From Drosophila pseudoobscura (lineage: Eukaryota > Arthropoda > Insecta > Diptera > Drosophilidae): a stretch of DNA of 64,000 nucleotides. The stretch covers positions 1,302,001 to 1,366,000 of the forward strand of contig NC_046683.1 of the NCBI RefSeq assembly GCF_009870125.1, written 5' to 3'. Positions 49,501 to 62,211 of this stretch are shown here, one piece after another. Positions within the stretch are counted from its first letter, which is position 1. Each line of letters begins with the position of its first letter. Below the pieces are notes generated by a model. The model was not told where the DNA came from and did not search any database. It saw only the letters and a list, made by a program, of their open reading frames with translations. The position numbers were made by a program, and so were the translations under genes.

Positions 49501-52500
49501 GCACCAGCAGCACAGCAGCACCACCGCCTCCCAGCACCACCTTTAGGCTGACGGAGGCCGATGGCTCCTCGCTGTACATTGGAGGCCGGGGCTCGACAAC
49601 ACCAGCGCCGCCAACCACCCCCGATCCGGGCTCGGACTTCAAGTGCGAGGAGGAGGGCTTCTTCCAGCATCCGCGGGACTGCAAAAAGTACTACTGGTGC
49701 CTGGACAGCGGCCCCTCGGGCCTGGGCATCGTGGCCCACCAGTTCACATGCCCCTCGGGACTGTACTTCAATCCGGCTGCGGATTCCTGTGACTTTGCCC
49801 GCAATGTGCCATGCAAGACCAAGAAGTGAGTGTCTGGGCAGTCTCTTTCATGAACACGCTCTTACCCCCTCAATCTACCTCGTAGATCCACCACAGCGTC
49901 TCCACCAGTGACCTCCACGACAACGACGACTACAGTGCGACCCAATCGGTTGACAGCGGCCCCGCCAGCAAGACCCATCTATGCACCGCGCACCACCAGC
50001 AGCACCAGCACCACCTCGACCACAACCACTGCAGCGCCACCCGCTGAAGATGAGCTGGAGTATGAGGAGGAGGGCAGCGTCAGCGACGATGAGCCGTCGC
50101 CAGGGGAAGAGGATCCGCAGGTGATCAAAGAGCTGATCGATCTCATCCGGAAGGTGGGCGGCGTGGAGCAGCTGGAGAAGCATCTGCTGCGAAACAAGGA
50201 CGGCTCCATTACGCTCAAGGAGAACTCCGCCAGCGGTGCCCCGACCACACCCTCGACCATTAGCAAATCTCTTTACGATCGCGTGCTCAGTAGGCCCGGT
50301 ACTCTCAATTCCTTCACGCGCAATCGACTGAAGATCAACGAATCTCCAGCTTCAGCTTCAGCCCCAGAGACCAGGACCGAGAGCAACAGCTCCTCCAACT
50401 CCAACGCCAACTACTCCAAGTACTCCTCGGTGTTGAGGGGCAACAGTCGTCAAGGACCGCAGAACGAGGGCATCGAGAAGCTCACGGAGTTCGATGGCTT
50501 CCTGAAGGAGCGAAAGCAGTATGTGACCATCAATCGTCATCGTTCGTCGAGCCAGGGTGAGTCCGAGGCCCAGTCAGAGTCCGAGGAAGCAGTCGAGGAG
50601 CAGTCCGAGCCGGAAACCACCACCCGACGACCCATCAGTGCCGCCACGCCATCGTATACCAGCTTGCGACGATCCCGACCCTCAACCACAGCGGCATCAG
50701 CCGCAGAATCCTCCCAGGAGGAGGAGGAGGAGGAGCAGGTGGTGCAGTCGCTCAGCCAAGTGAAGTCCTATGCCACCTTGAGCCGGACGCGTGGACGCGG
50801 CACCACCGAGAGGCCGGAGGCTACCACCAGCAGCAGCACGGAAACGGAGTCCATCTTGAGTTCGACAACCAATCGGTAAGAATCTTCCTTTAAAACATTC
50901 GAAATGTCCGACTCTCACGTTTTACTTTCAGCTACAAATACTTTGAACGCACAAGGCCCACGAAGAGCGGCAATGTAGAGGATGCTGCAGCAGATCCCGA
51001 GGAGGATGAGGAGGAGTACGAGGAGGATGAACCGCAGCAAAATGTCACGGTACAGAGCAAACAAAGTCTCACAAGCCACAACCAAAACACACGTAAATAT
51101 GCGAGCATTGGTCGCAGTAGAACAACAACCACTACAGAAACACCACCAGAAACCACAACAGCAACCAACAACGGCACAGAGACTGCCAAGGCCAGCACCA
51201 CCACCACCACCAACAACAACAACAGCAGCTACAATGTGAAACAGAATAACAACAAGAACCCAACAATACCAACAACAGCAGAAAGCACCACAACACCTCA
51301 ACCTCAACCACCGAGCACCACCCAACCAGAAACCACAACTAACGAAACCCCTGAACCAATTGAAAGCACCACTTCAACCACTAACACCCAGCATACCTCA
51401 CCCACAACCCCAGCCACACCCACACCCACAACCACAACCACACCTATTTTAGGATCCACCAGCATTGACTCAGACTCATTGGCAACCGATGAACCACTGG
51501 GCGATGCCTCCCCCACTATCCCACTAGTCCTAGACGTAGCCACCAGTACTACAACAACGACAACAGAGACGGAACTGGGAACAACAACACCCACAACAAC
51601 AACTACAATCACTGGAAACACCGAACGAAATGACGTGGACGTGGACGACAGTGACGACAGCGAGGTAACAAAAACCAAGACACAATACACAAAGTATGCA
51701 ACCACCAATCGCAGGCGTGTGACAACAACAACCACAGCTAAAACGCCGACAACAACAACCACAAACAACAACAACAATCCAGAAGCTGCGATCGATGCTA
51801 GTCGAAACGGTTTGAATAGCATTAGCAATCCTAACGTAAATAGCATTAGAACCACCTACTCTGGTAGAAGGCAACCACAAAGAACCACACAGACACAGAC
51901 AACAACAACCACAGAACCACCCACCACCACTAACCCGAATACGCTGGGTAGCGTATCTAGTCCAAGACCCTTTGGTTATCCCAGACGGCGCACACGACCC
52001 ACAGTCCAAAGCACAACCACTAGCACCACTACGATAAACGATAACGATAACGCAGACGATAAACAGATAACAGATGCAGTTGTGAATGTAGTGAAGAAAA
52101 CACGACTATCCCAAGTGGATAGGCCCAAGGTGAGTGCCAGTCTTACCGCCGAAACAACCACCACCAATACAATCAATACAACCACCGCAACCAGTGCACC
52201 AGAGCACCACCAAAATGTAGAAGTAGACGTAGATGGTAATGGTGGCAATAGCTTAAGGCATGACGTAGTTAGAACTATTATAAGTAAACCCCATAATGAC
52301 GCAGATGCCGACGAGATCTACACCAAGACCAAGTACACTTGGCGCTCGGTGCGACTACCCACGGGAGCACGACGTCCGGCTGGTGCTGGGGCTGGGACGG
52401 GGCCCAATGCCCTGGCCGGCGAGGACAAGGACACACGTAGGTACGCCGGCAAGCAGCTGTCCGCTGATAACGATGACGAGGAGCAGCAGCTGCCCTCCAA

Positions 52501-55500
52501 ATACCGCAGCCGCCGACTGAATTCTGCGGAAGAAGAGTCCGAAGCAGCCTTTGAGTCATCAGCTTCCGTTTCCTCTTCGGGCTCGCGCAACTATAAAAAC
52601 ATTCAACGCACTGCCAGCCGAGAAGGAGGAGCTTCATCAAATGACCAGCAGATCCGGTACCAGGCCATTAGCCGCGACACCGAAGGGACCGCACACCTCA
52701 CCGCCGGGCGCAGCTCGAGCTTCGTGAGGGATTTGGAGGGGGCCACGAGGCCACCACGCAACTACCAGCCCATTTCCCGAGGCGGACAGATTGTGGTGGA
52801 GACCACCACCGAGGACGAGAATGTGGCCGCCGAAGTGATCGACGATGAGCTGCCAGCGGCGGCACGTGGCAGGACCAAGGCACCCGCCGCCAGCTCCATC
52901 AATGCGGATGACAGCAACACGGCGACCGAGCAAGAGTCACCGGAGATTGTCACGGCAGCTGCTCCTGAGCCACAGATTCTGGACCTGGCTGAGGTAACCA
53001 CTCTCCCAACGATGGAAGACAGCGACAGCAGCCCCAGCAGCACCACTGAAGCATCCTCCAACAGCACCACTACTGATGCATCCGCCAGCAGCACCACAAC
53101 TGAAGCATCCTTCAGCAGCACCAGCACTGAAGCCATCTCCAGCAGCACCACAACTGAACCACTTGCTGTCAGCTCCACAGACGATACTATTGTGGAAGAA
53201 ACCACCTTGTTCTTTTTTGAAGAAACTGCAACCGATATCATCGAAAGCACTAGCAGCACTGAACTACCAACTACTAGCACAAGCAACACTGAACCAACTC
53301 CAAGTAGCACAAGCACCACTGAACCACCAGCTAGTAGCACAAGCAGCACAGAGTCTCAGCTGCACGAGACAACAGTGAAACCTGGTCGTCGTTCTTTCAG
53401 TCACGGCAGCACCACCACAACCACAACGGAAAACAGTGAAACAACTACCACCGAACCCGCAAAACGTCGATCTTTCCTTCGAGGAGGTAAAACAACTACT
53501 GAGGCGCCCTCGGACAGCAGCACCACCAGAGCACAGAAAAAGGATTTGAATACACCAGAAGAAGAGCCCACAACACGACGCTCATTCTTCCGTGCCAGCA
53601 GAACAAGCACCACAGAAGCAACATCGACACCAACCACCACTGAAGTGGACAACAACAGCAGCAGCTCCTCAAGCGAAGAAACGCAGGGGGAAACAATCAC
53701 GGAGGCCACCACAAAACGCTCTTTCTTCCGCAACAAGACGCCCAGTACCACAGAAGCCACAACGCCAACAACAACCACCGCAGAGGAGCAGATCCAACCA
53801 GAGACAACCACAGGCTTGCCAAGACGTCGCGTCATAGTGCGGGGCAGCTTCAGGCCCCAGGGTAAGGAAGGGGATCTTTCGTCCCTGCTAGCTGCCGATG
53901 CCAACAAGAGATCGAAGTACAACCACCAAGAGTCCCGAAGAGTGGAACCCACAGCAACAGCAGCACCACCACCACCACCAAAAGCAGCAGCATCACCACC
54001 AGCATCAGAGGAGGAGCAGCAGGAAGCTAAGGCAGACCAGGAGGAAGCAGAGGTAGAGGTAGAAGCCAAAGAAGCTGGCAAACTCCATAGTCGCGCACCA
54101 CTGAATGGTGGCACGGTCCGCAATCGCACCTCGACGAAGACCGAGTCCCTGGGCAATGGCATTACGCGCACACGCACCACCTATGTACGCACCCTGGACG
54201 CCGGCCAGAAGGTGGTCAAGCGCATTCACACCAAGACTGTGGAGGAGAAGCCAGCGGAGTACGAGTACATATACGACGAGGTGAGCCATGCACCACCTCC
54301 GAGCACCACACAGAGGGCGATTACCCGCAATCGCGGAACAGTACGATTCCAGAGCAACGATCTGTCATCACTGCTGGCCCTTGACTTTTCATCACGTGGA
54401 CAGCGCAAGAAGACCCCACCACCAGAGGCAACGGTGACAAAAACGCGACGCCGTCTGTTGAAGAAACCCAAGGAGACCATCGAGCATGAGGAGGTCGAGG
54501 AGTTTGAGTACGAGGCTGGCAACGAGATAGAGGCAGAGGCAGGGGTAGAGAAGCAACCACAACCCAGCGCCACCACAGCTAGGGCCATTCAACGCAGAAC
54601 AAGACCCACGAGAACCACCACAGTAAGACCAGCAACAACCACAGCAGGCACACGAGCAACAACCCCTCGCAGCGAAGATTCGCCTGTAGTTGAGGCCAGT
54701 ACTCGTCGCAGCGGCTTTGCTGGTTTCAAGCGTCCCACAACAACCACCACAGAGGCACCATCGCCCGCGACATCGTCCACAGAGGCGCCACCAACAGCGG
54801 CAACTGCCACCACTAGACGTGTGCTCACCCGGAGACCAATAGGAACGACAACCACCGAAGCAACCATTGATGCATCTTCCACGGAAGACCAACTTTCAGC
54901 AGCCAAGCAGCGGTTTGTGAATCGACTGAGAAACAGCAGCACCACCAGCACCACAACTACTAGTACCACTACAGAAGACCCACCGGCAGCCACCACAGAG
55001 GATCTGAGTCTTCTGAAGCAGCAATTGAATAGCGCCCTGAACCGCCTGCAGTCGGGAAACGAAGTGGGTGCCACAGGAGGAGAAAATGCAGTCACGGGGG
55101 GGGACAAGGACACCAGCGAGGAGGAGCAGGAGCTATCGCTGCCCATCTACCACCGCCGGAAGTACTATCAGTACGTGAAGGATTCCCCTATAACGTATAT
55201 AGACAAGTCCCCGGCACCACCGGACATTGAGAGTGGGACTGTGAACATCCGTCAGCAGATCCATGATGTCTTCAATGTTAGCGCCAGGGATACGCTAAAT
55301 AATTCCGTAGAAGTGGAGGATGAGGATGTAGAAAAAGAGGAGAAGGAGAAGGCTGAAAAGGAGCCACTGGAGCACCGACTAGCCATGGAGCAGGCCAAGG
55401 AGATCAATGCCGAACTCGGTCATTTTTTATTGAAAACCCCCGGGTCACAGTAGGACACCCGGGGGCAAAACTAGTCGGATCAGGTGAGGAGACATTGGAT

Positions 55501-58500
55501 GACAACGATGACGAAGAGCTAACCGCACAAATCGATGACGACGATGAGGATGATGATGAGAATGGGGTTGGAAAGTCGCAACGCAGGGGCAAGACCTTTA
55601 AGACCATACCACTGACGACGGCCTCGTCGAACGAGACCTCAAAGATCGTCAGCATCTCGCTGCTGGACGATGTCACCAGCGATGCCGCTGCGGATTCTCA
55701 GCGAAGCGAGGAGGATGCTCGGGGCCTGCGCACCTACACGAAGCTGAATCGAACGCGCCTCACGCTGTCCACCAGGCTTCAGGTATCCGAAGAGCAGCCA
55801 GCAGAAGCAACCACTAGGAGAGCCTACAGCGTTCCCCAACGCTTCCGCAGTCGGTCAACAACAATCAGACCAACCACCAAAGCAGAAGCGGAAGCGGAAA
55901 CGGGGCAAGAAGAGGCGGAAGTGGAGGTTGGAGTGGACGAGGAAGCGGATACAACCACAAGACGCAGCTTTGCAGCATTAAACAGACTGAGGAATCGCGG
56001 TACAACCACGACAACCACAACTACAGAGCCAACAACAGCAACAACAACAACAACAACTAGTAGAAGCACACGACAACCCTACAAGGCTCTCAATCGCAGG
56101 GTGACAACAACAACCACAGAGATACCATCTGGCAATGAAATCGAACCGACAACAAAGGGGGAAAACAACGAAATGGCAACCATCACTGAAGACTCCACAG
56201 AAAAATCTAACCCACAGCTGGATACCACCACTGAGGAGAAGGAGGCGGAGGAGGAGGATGAGGATGAGGAGCTGGTGGCCGAACAACCCGATGACAATGA
56301 GATCTCCGATGAAGAAGTCAGTTCAACAATAACAACAACGACAACCACTGAAGCCAATAGCGAGCGGCCAACACCAATACCACGTCGCCAGCTGGTTATA
56401 AGACGTCGCTTTAATGGAACAACAACCACCGCAGCAACCACCACCGATGACAGTCTTGACAACGAAATAGAGCCAAGCAGCACAAAAACACCAGCTGGAC
56501 CCACGGCACGTCGACCACTTTTGATACGCCGTCGCTTTAATGGAACAACAACCACAGTGGAACCGCCATTAAGCAGCCAAAGCGATGACAATGAAGTTGA
56601 TCAAGGCGACAGTGGATCAACAACAACAACCGCCGCCAGTGTGTCGGCTTCTCCACGGCGACAACTTCTGATACGCCGGCGCTTCAATGGGACGACAACA
56701 ACACAAGCAACCACCGCCAGAACTGTTCAACGAGGGGGTTCAACGAACGATGCCGATGATAAAGAGATAACCACACGTCGACCGTATGCAGCCTTGAACC
56801 GCTCACGTACTCGCTATAGTACAACAAGCAGAACAACAACCACCGCCGGCGCTGATGGCGATGAAGATAACGCGAACGATTACGAGGAGAGCGATGAGCG
56901 TGTGGAGAGCTCCACAGCACGTGCTGGCTTCCTTCAAACGAATCGCCACAGGGCCTTAAAGCCGGTCAGCTTTGCGACCCGTCGCAGCAGTACAGCTGCA
57001 CCGCCGAGGATTAGCTCCAGTACGCGGCGCAATCTGGTTGCCCTCAATAGGAATCTCTACCATCGAGCGGAGGAAGAGCCAGAGCCTGAAGAGGAGGAGC
57101 AGGAGGAAGAGGAATACGATGAGGAGGAGCAGCTCGAGCCCGAACATACACCTAGAACATCAACGAGATTGAGTCAATTGCTTGCCAGCAGACAGAAAAC
57201 CCCCCAACCACCCCAACCGGCAACTGACAGGACAAAGACACAAATCCGAACCCAAACTCAGACTAGAACAGAAATAGAAACAGAAACAGAACCAGAACAA
57301 GACGAGGACGACAATGAAGAGGACGAGATTGAAGCGGATGTGGATGAAGAGGAGGATGAAGATGATAGTTCCGTAGAGGTATCCACAACTAACAGCAACA
57401 GCAAAAGGGTAAATGGTAGCACCACTAACACTAACCAAAGCACAAGCACCACCACAGCAACAACACCAGCACCAGCACTGAATGTCGTGGCTAGTCGTAG
57501 TCGTAGCAACAGCACCGTAGCCAATTATTTGTTTAATCGTTTCAAGCTTAACCAAAACCAAAACCAAAACAAAAACCAGTCAAACATTTATGCCAACAAC
57601 AACCACACGAAACAACAAGAGCAACAGGTCACTGTTAAGGTTAATCCTAAGGATAGAGATAGTGATGATGATGTGAATGAGAATGAGAATGAAAACGATG
57701 CTAGTCCAGGTCCAGGGGATGAAAATGATAATGATAATGAGAATAATATTGGGAATAATGTGAATGCAAATTCGAGTGTTGTACTAGGTAATGAAGTTAA
57801 TTCTAAACGACGTTTTCAGAATCGTTATCAATTGAGCCGCAGCAGAGCTACCAGCGGCAGCAGCACCACCACCACAGCCAGCAGTATCAGCCTCAGCACC
57901 AATCCAGTAGTGCCACCAACAACGACATCACGTCGCTTGGCCTTTGGCGTGCGCCAGCGATCGCAGCAGGTAACTAAATTAACCCAAGTCGATGAAGAGC
58001 ACACTGAGGAGAATGCACAGACTAAGGATAGCCAAGAGTCCAACGAAGAGGCAGAAGACACAGACACCACAACGGCAGCAACAACAACCACCAGCAGCAG
58101 GCCGACGCCAAAGCGCATACGCGTACTGAAATTCCGACGACCCATCAACACCACAGACAGCACAGCCACTAATAGCGCCACTGAAACAGAAAACCACACA
58201 ACAAACACAGTAAACACCACCAGCACAACAGCAACAACACCCACCGACACCACAGTGCACACCAACAACACAAATACCAATACCAAGCGTTTCCGTAAGA
58301 TTGTGCGTAAACTAAGACCCGTAGAAACCTCCAGCTCCCCCAGTGTTGCAGCTGGTGCTGAAGAGGGCTCCGAAGATGGGGCCACCCGTAAACCCTTTGT
58401 GCCCAGCCACACGCGATTTACAGGAACCACCGATAACCAGGACCAGAACCAAAACCAAAACGATCTTCTCAATCTGCGACAACGCCTCAAGGAGCAGCAG

Positions 58501-61497
58501 GCCAAGGGCGAACCCCTCGATGGGGTATTGAGCACACGCCTGCGAGCGGGACTCGCACAGAAGACAGGAGGATCAGAGGATCAAGACATCTCGGAGCTGC
58601 AGCGATTGAGGGACAAGGTGAAAGCAGAACAGGCTCGGGGCAATGGCGACCAAGGAGTAATCAACGATCGCCTGAAGAAGCTGCTGGCCGAGAAGTCAGA
58701 CAAGTCACAGAAATCGGAGAAATCCGATTCCAATCAGGGCAATGAGGCGCCAACCACTGAGGTCTCGGCACGGCCATTCTTTAAGCGGAAGCTGGTGGCC
58801 AGAAGACCCTATACACCTGCCGCAGCAGGAGCAGGAGCAGGTGGCACCACCAAGGCGCCACTCAGCTTCAATAGCTCCCGACCCACACCGAAGTTTGTGC
58901 GGCGCAAGAACGGACGTTTCGATCCCTTCAATTCGAGTGTCCGCAATAGGGGAGAGGGATTCGTGCGCAGCGATCCTCGAGGATCCCGTCTGCCCGGAGC
59001 CGACCGCTTCAAGACCCAGAAGGCAGGAGGGGACAACGAGGAGGACGAGGGGGATGATGATGATGAGGAGGAGGAGGAGGAGGAACAGAGCGAGGAGGCT
59101 GTGGAGGCGCAGCAGGAGCAGCCGCTGAATAATCGCCCGCTGGGTGCCGCCGGTGGAGCCCTGAGGAGGCCTTTTGTGCCCAAAGCCAGGACCCAGCTAC
59201 AACCACAGAAGCCACAGAAGAGCCAGGACGAGGAGAGCGAGGAGGAGGACGAAGAGGAGGAGGAAGACGACGAAGAGGATGAGGACGAAGAGGAGGAGGC
59301 AAAGCCACAAACGATCGAAGAAGGCACGCCCAAGCCAAAGTTCAATAATCCCTACCGCCCCAAGGACAATCGCGCACTGCCCGGCAGTCGTCCGAGCTTT
59401 GCCCCCACCGCAGGTGCTGCCACTGGTCCCGGCGGCAATGTGCCCTTCAATCCCCGCGTTCGTCAGCCCAACTTCAGTGCGGGAGGATCCACGACGGCTA
59501 CTGGCTCTGGCAATCGTTTTGGCGGTGCCACCAAACGACCCCGCGTGGTCAATCGGCCACCGGGCGTGGCCACGCCCAACCTGACCCTGCGACCAGTGGC
59601 CAGCGATTATGAGCGTACCACACCGCTGACACCACTGAAGCCGGCACCGTTCATTTCCAATAACACGAGGAGCTACGAGAGAAAGTACACCGGGCCCTCC
59701 ACAGAGGCCACGGAAACGGCCAGCGAGAACTCCCTGATCGAGGACCTGAACATCGATGCATTGAATGCCAGGAACAAGAAGATCTTCGATATCAACAGCA
59801 AGAAGCACACGACACTCAAGCCGAAGGTGGTAAAGGTGGAGACGGAAACGGGAGCAGTGACGGAGGTGGAGACTGGTACTGAGATGGAGACGACAGAGCA
59901 GGTGGCACAGGAACAGGATCAGGATCAGGGCTATGTGACAACCACACCAAGCACACCACCACCCACCACACAGCCAGACACCACCAGCAACACCAACACC
60001 ACAGACACTGCAACAACCGAAACATCCATAGAAATAGATACCGCACCACCACCTCCACCACAGATACCACCCACCATCACCAACGAGACCCAAAATGCTA
60101 ATGAAGCCCCCTCTTCACCCCCACAGGAAGCACAGCTCTCCACCAGCACCACCCAATCGCCGCCGCCGGCCACCACCCTCCTGCATGTCTTCACCCTGCT
60201 CGAGGGCGAGGGCGACGTTGAGGAACAGACGGCCTCCACCTCCACAATTAGGCCGCCAAAGGCCCCGTTGCACAGAAGCACCGTTGCCGAGCCCAAGCAC
60301 AAGCTGATCGAGATCAATCGCATTGTGGAGATCAACTCAAAGCAGGCCAAGGCCGCCCAGCGGAAGTCCAAGGCCAATCAGCAGGACTTCGGCATGCTGC
60401 GGGTGGAGTCGCTGCCCCACGTGGAGCAGCTGGGCGAGATCAGTGTGGTGAAATATGTACATCTGGTCGATGGCAGCGCCATTCAGATCAACGATGGTCA
60501 CAGCACCGTAGCCGACTACACGCCCACCGAGCCCACAGCCTACCGCAGCCCCTCGGCACCCGTGAGGAACACCCTGCCCCTTAACGAAGCGGACACAGAG
60601 ACAGAGGCGGAGCGCAGTGGCAAGTCCCTGCTGCCGGAGGTCATCAGTGGTGCATTGGAGACATCCACCATATCGCTGGAGGGACTCTTCGATTCGCCCC
60701 GCAAGGGCAAGCAGTTGAGCAGCAACAGCATACTTCAGGATGATACAGGGGAGACAACGACCATCGAAAGCGAAAGCGAAACCACGGTGGTGCCACCCAC
60801 CTTTGCTGCCGTCCAGGCCACATACGTAAGACCCATTGTACCCCTACTGCGTCCCGAATCCAACGAATCCTCTCCCCTAGTCATCTCGATAGCCAATCTT
60901 GATAAAGTCATACTGAGCAAGGTGCAGAAATCGCTGGCCGAGTCGAAAGGCGCTGGTGCCATAACGAGCACCACCGATGCCACTGATGCCGCTGATGCCA
61001 CCGATGCCACCGATACCACCAGCAACGATTCGAACTCAGCATTCTCTGTGCGTCATGCCTCAGTGCTGCAGGCACCAATACCCGACACCAACACTCACAA
61101 AACACAACAAAAACAACAAGAACAAGAACAGAAACTAGAAACCACAACCCCAATTGACAACAATCAACAGCTGCCGCCGAGCAGTGGCGCTATTAGTGGA
61201 CAAGACACAAGAACAGCAATTAACACTCAACAACAGCTGTCGAACAACAACAGTGATGGCAGCAGCAACGGCAACAGCAACACCACACAAACAACAGCAA
61301 CAACAACCACCAACAACAACATTGGCAGAAGCGTGAGCGAGATAGTCAGCTATAGCACAGAGACCCATGTGGTGCACCGCAAGAAGAAGGCGGGTCGCAA
61401 GGGGCGTGGCCGAAGACTGCGCAAAAAAACAACAACAGCCCCGGCCACAGGCTCAACCACATCGATAGACGACACCACAGTGGTGCCGCCTCAGTAG
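34512..61497 (+). CDS. Cht6: Giant group VI chitinase Cht6
   Basis: Ten coding exons (34512-34520, 47758-47821, 47910-48095, 48179-48693, 48761-48946, 49012-49277, 49346-49825, 49886-50875, 50932-55418, 55475-61497) give about 4,401 residues. The last junction is uncertain. Residues 1-25 (MLPFRRGAAWQTLFLLCALA) are a signal peptide whose first three codons lie on an exon of their own. A GH18 chitinase domain spans about 26-405, with GGW at 109-111 and the catalytic DGIDLDWE motif ending at E152, so hydrolysis of chitin is expected. A six-cysteine CBM14 chitin-binding domain spans about 509-565. The rest is a Thr/Ser/Pro and Asp/Glu-rich mucin-like region ending in a basic tail. Group VI chitinases act in the cuticle extracellular matrix. 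The length matches the very long fly Cht6 isoforms. The symbol is based on domain order, length and the adjacent Dna2 gene. Confidence 0.92.
40213..40223 (+). promoter_or_regulatory. Isolated motif 1 (M1BP-type) site in Cht6 intron
   Basis: TGGTCACACTG matches YGGTCACACTR exactly. In flies this motif marks TATA-less promoters at fixed distance from the start site. It may mark an alternative Cht6 promoter or an unannotated non-coding transcript. No downstream coding exon is obvious. Confidence 0.35.
43015..43043. repeat. TTGGCGC heptamer tandem
   Basis: Four perfect copies in the large Cht6 intron. Confidence 0.85.
44547..44599. repeat. GTC-rich trinucleotide array
   Basis: About 53 bp of GTC units interrupted by GTCTGC and GCC, in the large Cht6 intron. 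Confidence 0.85.
46638..46705. repeat. CA / ACGC composite microsatellite
   Basis: CA repeats change into ACGC tetramers and end with a short GTGTGTGT run, so the tract can fold on itself. Confidence 0.85.
47758..49277 (+). CDS. Cht6 exons encoding signal peptide and GH18 catalytic domain
   Basis: Five exons (47758-47821, 47910-48095, 48179-48693, 48761-48946, 49012-49277) encode residues 4 to 408 plus a split Gly. Visible GH18 hallmarks are VVCYYTNWS at the first strand, KTMIAIGGW, FDGIDLDWEYP with catalytic E152, LTYDFHSSHEP, LGIPTYGRSY and GGIMFWAIDNDDF. All introns are short (66-88 nt) and GT-AG. The domain looks complete and active. Confidence 0.95.
49346..49825 (+). CDS. Cht6 exon with linker and CBM14 chitin-binding domain
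   Basis: Residues 410-569 include an Arg/Ser/Thr/Pro linker and then a peritrophin-type domain. Its six cysteines (509, 521, 527, 544, 557, 565) follow the CBM14 pattern, with aromatic residues in FFQHP, YYWC and LYFNPA. It would anchor the enzyme to chitin. Confidence 0.9.
49886..55418 (+). CDS. Cht6 mucin-like region, first part
   Basis: Exons 49886-50875 and 50932-55418 encode about residues 570-2395. The sequence is dominated by Thr/Ser/Pro repeats, likely O-glycosylated, interleaved with basic Y-x-x-L/I-x-R-x-R motifs such as KSYATLSRTRGRG and with RRSFxR motifs such as AKRRSFLRGG and TTRRSFFRAS. There are three blocks reading DLSSLLA (two with FQSND or EG before it). The unspliced frame continues to TAG at 55451-55453 and would end LLKTPGSQ. 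Confidence 0.85.
55419..55474 (+). other. Frame-change segment of Cht6: short intron, indel or regulated stop
   Basis: The upstream frame meets TAG at 55451. The downstream 2,000-codon frame is shifted by one and is open only back to about 55357. Removing 55419-55474 (56 nt, GT...AG) joins them in phase as INAEL-VGSGEETLDD. An acceptor at 55483 also keeps phase. The donor (G|GTCATT) is weak and the segment is GC-rich for a fly intron. One missing C in the C5 run at 55437-55441 would instead give LLKTPRVTVGHPGAKLVGSG. The segment carries a perfect 9-bp inverted repeat (55437-55445 with 55457-55465) with the TAG in its 11-nt loop. Confidence 0.5.
55475..61497 (+). CDS. Cht6 C-terminal mucin-like exon
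   Basis: One exon of about 2,006 codons encodes alternating acidic (Asp/Glu) and Thr-rich stretches. Recurring basic modules include TTRRSFAALNRLRNRG, PYKALNRRV, TTRRPYAALNRSRTR and three copies of an IRRRFNGTTTT unit at 56389, 56518 and 56667. Towards the end there is a less biased, probably folded block (about 60,295-60,560) with KLIEINRIVEINSKQ and VVKYVHLVDGSAIQ. The last residues form a Lys/Arg-rich tail with RKKKAGRKGRGRRLRKK before a short Thr stretch and the TAG at 61495. Confidence 0.88.
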
Positions 61498-62205
61498 GGC
61501 CACCAAAACACCCCCTCCCCCAACACGTAGTTAGTTATTTCTAGTCTTATCCCCTGAGAACGCACCCGCCCCCTCCACGAAGAGAGCTTTTTTCGGGCGT
61601 TTAACCCATTGCAAGCTTAACCCCTTGCTGCCTGCCACTGTCCCTTGTAAATAATTGGCTGCGTTGCTTTGTCTTTGAATTAACAGCAAAAACAAAAACA
61701 AACACAATTTTTAGGCGCTGATTTTTCCAAATTTCTTCAGAAAACATAAACCAAAATTGCCCATTTTCAAGTGCTGCCTGCTTTTCGGAATATTCTACTT
61801 CTACTTTCATTTCTATACTCGTAAATATATTTTTTTAATATATTATTTAAACAATTCGTATTCTTCAAGCTGCCATACCTAAACAAAAACAAACACACAC
61901 AAACATACATACACATATACTTACAAACACACACACACACACAAACGCACATATTTACATTCCACGATGCAGATACGAAAAGTCTTTCCTTGGTTCAATC
62001 AATCAGTCAATCAATCAATTCGACCCCCAGTGGATGATATACATATGTACCTTAAAGTACCTTAACGATCTTTAAAATTTTGCTTTTGTTTGCGCAGTTC
62101 TTCCTCTTATTTTTTCCTCTCCACTATCTTTCCACACTCTTCTTTTCCCCTATCCGAAAAAATATCTTAAGTATAGCTCTAGTTGTAAAATATTTATGCA
62201 CAACA

Positions 62206-62211
62206 AATAAA
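62206..62211 (+). terminator. Cht6 poly(A) signal candidate
   Basis: AATAAA lies 709 nt after the Cht6 stop codon in an AT-rich 3' UTR-like stretch. Confidence 0.4.
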
